Made by a program: the position numbers and the translations under genes. A DNA stretch of 64,000 nt from Pholis gunnellus (taxonomy: Eukaryota; Chordata; Actinopteri; Perciformes; Pholidae), in assembly GCA_910591455.2 (NCBI GenBank), contig OU342814.1, positions 16,921,303 through 16,985,302 on the forward strand, read 5' to 3'. This document shows, piece after piece, positions 51,850 to 61,780 of this stretch; the stretch's first letter is position 1, and every line of letters starts with the position of its first letter. The notes beneath the pieces are model-generated. The model made no database searches and had not been told where the DNA came from. It saw nothing but the letters and a program-made list of their open reading frames with translations.

Positions 51850-52425
51850 ATCCATAGACTGTATATAAGATTTGGACGTAGTCACCGTGACGTCACCCAT
51901 TGGTTTGTGGACCGCCTTGAGTTTGGCATTTTGTCCGTCGCCATATTGTTGTTGTCTTTTGCAGCCAGAAGTGACATGAGAGGGCGAAGCTAAGTCCAAC
52001 CGAAGCAATCCATAAAGGTTACAATTCACTTCAACAAACTGTAAGCACTTTGTAAAAGGGTTTCAGTTGTAAGACGAAAACACGGATAACTCCCATATCG
52101 GACAACGCTGTCAATCACAAGCTCGCCATGCCCTAAAGCATATACCCTCCTTTATCATCTATTTTACTCTAAATGGGAACATAATTAACAAAATGAACAT
52201 CATGCTGTATTGAAGAGGACTTGAACCTAGCGATTGAGACCATAAACTAATGTTTGCAATGTTTATTAAGGTAATAAATCAAGTGAAAATTAGGGTCAAC
52301 TTCTCATAGACTTCCATACAATCTGCTTTTTGCAATCAGAGGAAAGAATTCAAGTTTAAGAGACTTCCGCACTGGCTTCACTTTTCAGACCAAGAGGTTG
52401 CTGCCTGGTCCAGTCACATATTCTC
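51850..52425. mobile_element. Near full-length fish interspersed repeat
   Basis: Contains agactgtatataagatttgg, gacgtcacccattggtttgt, gagtttggcattttgtccgt, tttatcatctattttactct, ataaatcaagtgaaaattag and cactggcttcacttttcaga, in the order I recall from many teleost genomes. It shows no coding capacity. It is probably a non-autonomous element. Confidence 0.6.
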
Positions 52426-53049
52426 TATTCATATCTATTATAATGCAATTTCGGCAACACCCCTATATGGTAATTTTCATGTAAATGCCTGATTGTCTGA
52501 ACTGCATTAAGCCTATAATTATCATAAACAAAACCTCAATAACACCAGTTTCACTACGTTGATTGACGCAATATTTTGATTTATTTATTATGTAATCGCT
52601 CAGTCTGTTTTATTCAGTTATGCATGTATCAGAAAGACTGAAGCAGAACAGTGTTTCTGTACACAAACAGCAGAAAAGCCGGTGGTGATGGGAAAGTAAA
52701 TTCACAACTCCCTCCATCTTCCTTCTCTAATGAGATGTTTCCTGTTTGCTCCCCTACAAGCTGACAAACATTTACCCATCATCACATGGAAATAGTCCCA
52801 TTATCACAGTTGTTGTTTCTGGTTGTGTCTCTTGGCCAGTGTTTCTGTTGAATATCTCAGTGGATCTAACTTATTCAAGTAGGGAATGGATTGATAAATA
52901 TTTCATCAAGTAAATGGCATTCTGAAGGGGGTGTGGTAACATACTGTATCTAATTTGATTTCATTCTGAAACTGCTCTGCCAGCTCTTCAGTATTATAAA
53001 CTTGTCAGTGCTCTCTGCTGGAAAAACTATTTAACGGAGACCCTGTCTC

Positions 53050-53140
53050 TAAATTAAACATATTTTGCTATTTATTGACAGCAAGCTGATATCGGCCATT
53101 ATATCAGCCTGGACGATTTATCGGTCGAGCTCTAGTTGTC
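53050..53140. repeat. Fish repeat terminus (tatcggtcg type)
   Basis: The phrases ctgatatcggccattatatc and gatttatcggtcgagctcta are the eroded terminal wording of a very common fish repeat. Confidence 0.45.
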
Positions 53141-53292
53141 ATTGTTCAAGTCAGAAAGTGAGTTTTGTGTAATTATTTGACTGCTGGAGTATTTTGTCGG
53201 TATTTATTGGCCAAAGATGTGGTTGTTGTGGAAGCGTAGTGTCCACCCTCAGGTAATCCCTGTTAGCTCTGTCAGCACTTTTGATGTAGTTT

Positions 53293-53319
53293 GCACTGTT
53301 AGCACTGTTAGCACTGTTA
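53293..53319. repeat. Three tandem GCACTGTTA units
   Basis: A perfect 9-bp unit repeated three times. Confidence 0.95.
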
Positions 53320-53574
53320 GCTGGGAGCCGCCAGCTCAGCCTCCGGCGTTGTTCAGAGCTGTGTGGACGCAATAGATATGCTCTGGATTTCGGATTTTGC
53401 ACCTTTTTAGTTGGAGCATTTTCAAGTTGATGCATCGTTGCATCTGTCCACTTGTTCTTTTCCATTAGAGACATGTTTTTCAAAAGATACTGGCCTCCGT
53501 CTCTCTGTTTTGAGGCCAAGGCCTAATTGACACCAAACGGCATGCTGGGGATGGCATACAGCTCGTCAGGAGCA

Positions 53575-53614
53575 GGAGGGAGGGAGGGAGAGAGGGAGGG
53601 AGGGAGGGAGGGAT
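53575..53614. repeat. (GGGA)n array
   Basis: A GGGA tetranucleotide array with one GAGA interruption. Confidence 0.93.
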
Positions 53615-54099
53615 GGTTAATGGCAATAAACCCCCCAGAATAAAGAACCTGTTGTTTAGAGGGAAATCACAACAAACCCTGCCTCTCTCTGCCTCTGTCT
53701 GCTCATTTGTTCTTTCATCCTCTCCATGCCTCCCTGGTCTGTCTGTTTCACTGATATCACATTGTTTTCTCGCCCTCCCTACCTCACTCCTCCCCATCTC
53801 CCACTGTCATTTTCTCTCTCCTGTCGGTTTCTCACCCCTCCTTCCGATCTCTCCCTCTGTGTCACCCAGGGCTTTTTGTTCCCATTTCCTCCCCTTCTCC
53901 CTGATCCACTCGCTCTCCTCCTGCCTCGTTAGCGAGATGTTTCATCGGTGGAGAGCTACAGCTTGTTGAATCTGGGAAGGCGTGGTCTTTTTCTGCCTTT
54001 TTGGACTCTCTCTCTCTGTCTGTTGGTTGGATATTGTTTGGATATTATCAACCTTTGCGTGCGCGTCTCCTTTTCTTCTTCACCCGTACGTCTGCCTGT

Positions 54100-54101
<2 letters not shown>

Positions 54102-54138
<37 letters not shown>

Positions 54139-54156
54139 ACACACGGACACACACCA
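54102..54156. repeat. (CA)n array
   Basis: A CA array with GACA interruptions at its right end. Confidence 0.95.
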
Positions 54157-54599
54157 GTCAGCCAGTGCCGGGTGCAGTTCTGTTCTAGTTTCCAGTAAGC
54201 TGATCTTGCTGGCAGAGGCTAGTGGGGAGACTTCCTTTTCTGGAAGGACCTGATGCATCGTGTTAATGATCCTCTCTCTCTCTCCCTCTCTCCCTTCCTC
54301 CCTCCCTCTACGTCTCTCGACTGGAGAGTTTCATTTCATATCACAACGTCTGAGCAGGGAGCAACAGCAGAAATCCTCCAGCCGGCACAGTGAAGAGACT
54401 GTGTTGATCACGCCCCCCTCTTCTGTCTCAGCCTAACGCTGTTCTCTCTTTTCACTAACACCAGTAACACCATTTCACACTCTTTTCCTCTCATTTTCTT
54501 TCTTCCTGTCTTTTTCTCACTCTGTCTCTCTTTGTTTGTGTCTCTCATCCCATTTTTTTTGTGTGTCTTTCATCTCTTTTGGAAGAGTGTCTCCAGTCT

Positions 54600-55142
54600 C
54601 CAAGCTCAGGTAGGCAGCACAACATCCAGGAACACACTCCTTCAGTCTACCTCTCTCTGTTTTTTTTTCTTCCTTCCTTCCTCCATCACACACATCAACG
54701 CCCTCCACCTCCTCATCCTTTCTCCGACGCCTCTATCTCTCTACTCTCCTCCTGCCTCCACACCCTGCCTCCGAGTGCGCTGGAGAGAGTCGCCAATTGC
54801 GCACGCCGAAGGCAGCAAGTGGGAGTGGACCTCGGCGAGTGTGCTTGCAAGTGTGTTTGCGAGTGTGTGTGTGTCTGTGAACGTGGAGAGGAAGAGGAGA
54901 GGAGGAGGAGGAGGCAGAGAGCATCAGCACAGTCCTCCCAGTCTCTCCTCTCTCTTCACGCGCACTCCCACTCTGCATGGAACAATCCTTCCCTCATTGC
55001 TTCTAGATGAACATTTCTGTGGCAACGTTTCGCCCGTGAAGACAGCAGCTGCTTGCCGCTCCACTCCACAAGCTCCTACATGCTGGATTAAAAACAAAAA
55101 AAAGTGAGAGGAGAGGAGAGGAACAGGGGGAGATCTCTGAAC
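54600..55142 (+). promoter_or_regulatory. Inferred 5' UTR / promoter of the gene starting at 55143
   Basis: CT-rich DNA gives way to a GC-richer stretch (54,780-54,960) and then a purine-rich leader directly before the ATG. A donor-like CTCAG before gtaggc at 54608-54610 may end a non-coding upstream exon. Three short uORFs precede the start. The transcription start is not visible. Confidence 0.3.
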
Positions 55143-55211
55143 ATGAGTGAGGAAGCTAAGGAGAAAGCAGGCGGCGGGAAAGCAGCACATCGCAAGAAGA
55201 AAGGCAAAAAG
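55143..55211 (+). CDS. Putative first coding exon of an unidentified gene (basic N-terminus)
   Basis: The ATG at 55143 has A at -3. Then come 23 codons beginning MSEEAKEKAGGG and ending HRKKKGKK, followed by a usable donor AAAAAG before gtatga (phase 0). The upstream 500 bp look like a fish 5' UTR: CT-rich, with three short uORFs at 54977, 55007 and 55079. A short lysine-rich start is reminiscent of type I neuregulin first exons. However, the recalled NRG1 exon ends in phase 1, and no Ig-domain exon lies downstream in the window. The family is therefore open, and the remaining exons must lie beyond the right edge. Confidence 0.4.
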
Positions 55212-55477
55212 GTATGAGAGAGGAAAGAGCCCTCTTTGTCTTGTCTTTTGCTCAGTTGTTGCTTAATATCAGCAAAATGTGTGTTTTGTGCGTTTGTATG
55301 TGAAGTAAGAGGTTGTTGGGTGAGGTGAGATAAATGGGTGAGGTTGATGAACCCATTATAAAGTGACTGAAGGCGTGTTTGACCATGTTGTTACAGGTTT
55401 TTAGCAGATTTTTGGAGGTTTGATCATTCATTATGATCAAGTCTTGATTTCTCCGCACATTTCAGATGTGTATGGTC

Positions 55478-55494
55478 GGGGGGGGGGGGGGGGG
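55478..55494. repeat. Poly(G)17 tract
   Basis: Seventeen consecutive G residues about 270 bp after the candidate exon donor at 55211. Confidence 0.95.
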
Positions 55495-55856
55495 TGTTCG
55501 TATTATTTGAGAGACGATTTATTCAAAGTACAGCCTGTACACCCCGGTTGTATTTCTGTGAATTTTTACGCCTCTTTACGCCTTGAGTGTTTTTACGCCT
55601 CTCTGTGCATGTTGTGGCTCTGACACGAGAAATAAATGTGTGTTTAGCCTCACCTGGAATTCTTCCACAGCCAATTGAAAAGCCGTCTGTCAGCCACCAG
55701 TCATTACTGACACGGCGACTGGTCGGTCTGGTTGTTTTGCTGTGGGTGATGTGCAGGGGGAGCAGTGGTATGTTTATTATGGGAGGCAAGGGGATTTCCT
55801 CGGGGTTCGGGTGGGGGCAGAAACACAGGTATCTGTTGTGCTGTCAAACTCCTCCA

Positions 55857-55860
<4 letters not shown>

Positions 55861-55917
<57 letters not shown>

Positions 55918-55936
55918 GCGCGTGTGCGTGTGTGTA
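55861..55936. repeat. (TG)n array
   Basis: TG array with CG interruptions at its right end. Confidence 0.95.
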
Positions 55937-56258
55937 CATCTGAGACACACGCACTGTATGTAACGTATGCATAGCTGTCTTCTTGTTTTCCTCAGCAGTT
56001 GTTATTATGGCTTTTAATTGAAGGTGTTTGAAACCACAGAAACATGTTTTGACTTATGGATTGGAATGTGTGTGCGTGTGCATGTGCTCACATGCGTGTA
56101 CTTATGGGTCGGTGGTTCACAGTTTAAACACATATTTGTGGTATGAGCACGTCTGCTCCAGTGCCTCCCATGCTGTTGCGTCAGTGTGGCTAATAGATAA
56201 ATGAGTTTGTGTGCCGAAAGCCACTGATCATGCACAGTGTCACAAAATACACCCGTTT

Positions 56259-56259
<1 letters not shown>

Positions 56260-56298
<39 letters not shown>
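56260..56298. repeat. (CA)19 array
   Basis: A CA array that ends 14 bp before a candidate splice acceptor at 56311-56312. Confidence 0.96.
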
Positions 56299-56300
<2 letters not shown>

Positions 56301-56934
56301 AGTAATTTCCAGACCATTTGAGCTTGGACAGGGTTAAAGCTACATTGGAGGCGGCCCTTGAGACGAGGGATTTGCTGGACAGGGAAAGACCAAAACAGAG
56401 CAGAGAAGCCCAGCTACAGCAGATGGCCACTGTACGTTTAACAAGGCTCAGTGAATCTGTTATTGAGGAGAAAAAAAACATTCACTGTTTCCCATTAAAT
56501 AATTTATAGCTGCTGTGTTATGTGCCACCCTCAGCGGTGAAGCTGTCAGCCCGGTTACTCAGTGACGGCAAGAGACGAGATGAAGTGTTGACTTAAAGGA
56601 CAGACACACAGTTGGTGGTGTAAGGGCTGTATGTGAGCGAAGTGAACCTTTTCTTTTACCTCAAGACAAACTGATATAAAATAATCGTTGAACCGTATGA
56701 ATGAAATGCAAATTGTCAGAAAGAAATGCAAATATAAAAGATTAAGTTCGTCAAAATGTATCTTTAGGGGGTATAATATATTCATGATGGTCGTTTCTCT
56801 GACCTTACGGAACCAAAATATGTAAAAGCCTTTTAAATATATATATATTATAATTTCCGATATCAGCATAAACGTGGTACTTTTTACTGGCACCTTTTCA
56901 TTTATTTATTTATATGACTGTCCTAGAAACAGAT

Positions 56935-57000
56935 TGTGTGACAGAGTTACCCCAAAGGGGGTGAATAAAGTATCTTCTATCAATCCATCTAAACGTCTGC
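56935..57000. mobile_element. Short LINE-3'-end-like remnant
   Basis: The phrase aagggggtgaataaagtatc followed by ttctatcaatccatctaa resembles the 3' terminal wording of common fish LINE-derived repeats. The fragment is tiny. Confidence 0.35.
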
Positions 57001-57681
57001 AGATTATTAACAACAAAAAAGCACTTCAGAAATATGATGTATTAGTTTGAATATATATATAATACAGAAACTGTGTCTCCATTACATACTTTGTTCACCA
57101 GAGAGAAAAACAAGTTGATTTTTACACAGTAAGTTTGTTTATGTCATGAATTTATGTAAAAAGGAAGAAAAGAAATGCGCAGACATAAATATATATAAAA
57201 AAAGTGCAAAAACACGTGTAGAGTGCGAACGGTGCTTGAATAAATATGGGATGATTTATGTAACAGATTGCTTTATATACAAGAAGTAGGTGGATGTGAC
57301 AGCATAAACAGTATATGCAGCGTGCTCATACTTAGATTTGACAGTGATTTTTTTTAAAACCTCGATTCTTCTCAACATCAACTCCGTTCCCCAACAGATG
57401 AAGATAAAGGAGGTTGGGTTGAACTCACTAACGGGATTATCACACAGACCAAAAGTTCCCCGTTCATATATTTTCCCCGACGCGTCTCGTTATCTCTCCC
57501 ACTCAAGCTCCAGACTGCAGCCAGCCAAACCATGCATATTAAAGCGTCGTCACATAATGTATGTCGTTTGGTTGTCGCGTGTACAATGTGTGTCAGTGCG
57601 CATGTGCACGCCAGATAACTACGCCAGATGTGTTAATGATTGTAGCCATGGCAACTAGTCCCTGCTCTGAGCGACGGATGT

Positions 57682-57682
<1 letters not shown>

Positions 57683-57727
<45 letters not shown>
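57683..57727. repeat. (GA)n array
   Basis: An uninterrupted GA array. Confidence 0.97.
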
Positions 57728-57730
<3 letters not shown>

Positions 57731-59418
57731 GCGGTGGCCTGGTGAACTTGGTGGCCAGAACAGAAATATATTTTTCATGAGGCAGCTGCTGATGGGGAAA
57801 GCTCAAGGATACAATCAAACATCTTTTAACTGAAGGTCCCAGACTTATCGTGATTATGACGCGGCTCGTAAATCATCACCAAACACCATACTGTGTCTGC
57901 CTGTTAGTGGGTGTTTGTGCTCATCAGTGTGTTTGTGTTTAGGTCTAGCGTGTGTGTGTACGTTTGTAAGTGTTTGATTGTGAGTTTGTGTAGCACTTTG
58001 ATGTTTCTCCAAATGCTCTATGATCTCAGAGAGGCTTAATGATAAGAATGTGATGTAGTGATAGAGATAATGAGGATTGCATAACACACACACACAGTAT
58101 TAACAGGAATTTGGTTGCATATAGTCCCACCACACACAAGCTTCCGTTCGGGTCAAGCGAAACCCTTTCATCGAATATTCGTACGTGTGTGTGTGGGTTT
58201 GTCCGTGCATGGAGTACACTCTTGTCTCTGGACACCTGGTTAGCTGGGCCCTGTTGGGTTTCAGAGTAGTTAAATTGGACAAAAGCAGAAAGAAATAAGG
58301 GAGAGAAGTGTGCCAACAAGATGAATGACCCCCAGGGGAGTTTATACAGAAGGATCTCACTTCCAGAACCCTGAACTATAACTGAGCTCAAAAAGAATTC
58401 CTCTGCATGGCTAAAAGAAGAGACAAAATGCTTATTTTATCACTGACTTGCATAACCGTTTATGTACACTAGCCTATATCCAATGAGTAAACTGAGAAGA
58501 AGAAGGTTGTGTATTATGGTGCATCTGGTGTGAGTTTGTGAATTGAAATTAAAACTTCGATGACGGACAGAGAAAGTAGAGCTCAGGATAACTGTACAGC
58601 TCGCCCACTTCAATGCCTTTTCCAAAATAAATCTCAGGAAAGTAAACATATGGTTACATAAGAGACGCTCACACACCAACCAGTGCTTTAGAAACACCAT
58701 AGTTCAGGTTTCTGGCTTCCTAAAAATAAGCTTCCCTCAACTGCACGATGTGCTGTAGGTTTACAGTTTTAGTTTTAGTGTTTTTGTTGTCAAACACACT
58801 GATGGAGGGAGACAGTTGAGAAATGTGGTATCACTGAAACGTCGAAATTCTGTCACAAACAAGCCACTGCTGCTGATCGTATTTTTCCACAGTCAGTTTA
58901 TTCTGCTGCCACTCCTCACAGTATATCTCACACTTACAAAAAACAGCTGAAAGCGATTCGGAGAGTTCATCTAACGTGTTGCTATATATTTGCTATAAGT
59001 GACACAGAAGCTTTTATAAGCCAGCTTCTCACCAACTGCCAACTGACCTTTTTAATGGTAAATGTTTTCTACGGCACCACGGATAGATCCGCAGTAAAAA
59101 TGAAATGAAGAAATAAAAAAAAAGGACAGATGACTTCAGCGCATTTTCCTCGTCCTTGCACTTTACACAGGACTGTATACATGTCTCTTTTGTGTTGCCT
59201 GTGTTGTCTTGTTCCTAATGAGACAGCCAGCCAGGCAGCCAGACTCGGGCAGCTCTGCTCTTTGTCTCGGATGGAAAAACCCTGCCAGAAACAGAGAGCC
59301 CCGCGTCTGGAGGACTGGTGGAATAAGCCGTTCTGTGACAGTGCCTTCAAAGAGAAACGGCACATCACATCCCCCAGATAACAGCAGGGCACTGGTGAAT
59401 GTGCTGATGGTAGATGTG

Positions 59419-59420
<2 letters not shown>

Positions 59421-59469
<49 letters not shown>
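59421..59469. repeat. (GT)24 array
   Basis: An uninterrupted GT array about 50 bp before a pyrimidine-rich acceptor at 59518-59519. Confidence 0.97.
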
Positions 59470-59470
<1 letters not shown>

Positions 59471-59659
59471 AGAGAGACTAGGAGAGCGAGAGCAAACTAA
59501 GTGCTGCTTTTGTTTTTCCAGATTAGACTAATGGACTTGGCACAGATCAAATCCTTAAGAGGGGTAGGTAATACTTCATGGGCTGTTTGGGCAGAGAGTA
59601 CGGGGAGAGAATGTGTGTGCTTAAGGGGGAGATACAGTAAATACAGTGTTCTGCTAAAG

Positions 59660-59945
59660 AGAGCTGAAACACTTCATCGATTAGTTGGTCAACCAAAATA
59701 GAATCCATAAATATTTTGATGACTCATTCATCGTTTGTCATCTGCAAGCAAAAATCCCAAAGATTCCCCAGTTTCAGCTTTTCTGTGTTTAGTATAATTG
59801 TGAATCTTTTTTGTACTTTTGATCGGACAAAAAAAGATCTTTTTAGACGTGTCACCTTGGACTCGGGGGAAACTGTTATTTACAATCTTACTCAAGAATA
59901 TATTCGGCAGATTAATCAATGATGAAAATAAGGAATAGTTGAAGG
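59660..59945. mobile_element. Fish non-autonomous DNA repeat, degraded
   Basis: Contains catcgattagttggtcaacc, attttgatgactcattcatc, tgcaagcaaaaatcccaaag, gacgtgtcaccttggactc and attcggcagattaatcaatg. I recall this order from an abundant fish repeat whose ends are rich in cgattaatcg. Likely hAT-related, but the class is not certain. Confidence 0.6.
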
Positions 59946-61459
59946 CTTAATCTGATTGTTCATACACATTAGATTGAAACGTGGTAAAATGTGGAAATTA
60001 CACATAAAAAAAGCTTTTCAAATGTCGAATTACATTCAACTTGTTTTGGGTGTCACGCCAAGCTTCTTCCACAACTTGTTGCAGTCGCACACACACACAC
60101 ACAAAACACCAGAAAATTCTATCGAACTTGAATATTGATGTCAGTATCGGGACAAAATAATCCTGTAACCTGTGATTCCTCATCACATCACCTCCTTGTT
60201 TCTGCAGCATAGAAATGTGATGCCTTATGTAAAGACACACACACATGCACACGTGCTGTATCAGAGTGTGGAGGTGTGAGTAAGTGCACATGCGTGCTCC
60301 CTTCGGAACCTCTATAAATGTATGCATGCGTGTGTGTAGGTGGCTGTATTCCTGCCGTTTCTGCGTGGATGTGTGTTTGAGGGAGGTAGGCGGCCGCGGA
60401 GCCCGGGCACAGCTGCACGCCCCGGGGAGAGGGCAGAGGGAATCGGCCTGTCAGAGCTCCATCACTCTCTCAGATTAACTGTCTCCGCTCCTCCCTTTCC
60501 ACTGAGGGAGGGAGAAAGGGATGAGATGGAAAAAAAGAAGACAAAGAGCCAGGGGAGAGGAATATGGAGAGAAGGAGGTGAAATAGAGAGGGGCCGAAAA
60601 GGCCGAAGTGCGAGCGAGGTGTGAGCCGGAGAGTGGCAGAGGAGTAGATGGAAAAGGAAGTGTGAAGGAGGAGTGTGTGTCTTTCTCCGTCACTCTGGAG
60701 CTCGCCCTCCCAAACTGCTGTCGGGGAGGATTGTGGGGCCAGTATGCTTCATCAGGGGGGCTGCTTCAGAAACCCCCTCCCTCAATACTTTCTTAAAAAG
60801 AACGACAATCTGACAATAATTTATGCATCGGTTGGCCAGGTGTGTGTTTTTGCCTTCTGATGCAATCGGGCGACACGTCGCACAAACCTCTCAAGCATAA
60901 TCCGGCCTTTTATAAATCCTGCATGAATGACTGGTTACCTTGTTTACTGACCGGTGATTTGACTGACTTGACTAATCGCTTGCTGGTTTAATTACAAGTC
61001 AGCTTTCTGGAAACAAACCTAAGCAGCTTTTGTTGTCGAGACAAAGACATGAGTTTATATGCTCGAGCAGGCGTCGGTGTGAATGCAATCATACAGTACA
61101 CACAAACAGAAACACGCAAGATGGAAATAGAGAAGCCATGGCCAACTAACAAGGCTGTTGAACCAGACCTAATCAACAAGGGCTCGCCACTCAGCGCTCT
61201 GTCCCGCCACAAACCTCCCTCCACACTCGCCCCCTCCATCATCAAAGGCAAGCAATTTGAAGAAATGCCTTGGTGAGTTTCTTTATGTTCTGTCGGCGAG
61301 AATGAATCAATACCAGTGAGAGTTCAGCGCAATTTAAGTTGAGTGTCTCTCTCTCCCTGCAAGGAACAGCCACAGTGTTGGGCTGTTATCTGGTACAAGA
61401 CTGCTTCTGTCTATTAAACACGTGATAAAAAAACTATTTTTTAATTAAGACGAGGTCAG

Positions 61460-61780
61460 GCCTCAGTCGTATTAGGGCCATTGTAGGCAAACAAATAATA
61501 ATAATGACAGAGCTGGGGGGAGAGGGGTAATAATCCAAAAAAATCCTCTGAATTTATAAGAAAAATACTTCAGATTATAAAGTCACAAATTTACGAGATC
61601 AAAACTCATAAAAGTAGTGTTTTGTTGTCATCACACCACAGAAAGAAGAGTCTATAGTTTTTCTGACTTTATAATTATGAAAATAAATAAATGTATGACT
61701 TTAATCTTAGAAATTCAGAGTTTTTTCTTGTAGTATAACCCCCCTCCCTTGGCTCCATATGTTGTTATTTCCCCCCCAAA
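61460..61780. repeat. Fish repeat with degenerate ttacgagattaaagtc units
   Basis: Begins gtattagggccattgtaggc and ends ccctcccttggctccatatg. Between them are degenerate units such as aaatttacgagatcaaaact. This is a recognisable layout of a common fish repeat. Confidence 0.5.

Larger units (their letters stand above)
35726..54599. other. Gene-poor region between ubac2 and the gene starting at 55143
   Basis: About 19 kb without a recognised gene. It holds the repeats at 37535-37990, 41328-41512, 47635-47745, 49380-49505, 51850-52425 and 53050-53140. It also has microsatellites, the exon-like frame at 39586-39709 and several candidate conserved blocks. The frame at 44349-44699 (116 codons from GTG) is open but has no recognisable features. 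Confidence 0.55.

Noticed and set aside
54532..55107. 191-codon + strand open frame before the exon at 55143
   Set aside because: Low-complexity Ser/Pro/Leu from a CT-rich leader with no ATG at its start. Better read as 5' UTR.
55143..55211. Naming this exon nrg1
   Set aside because: Only the style of the lysine-rich start agrees. The exon phase differs from recalled NRG1, and no Ig or EGF exon lies in the window.
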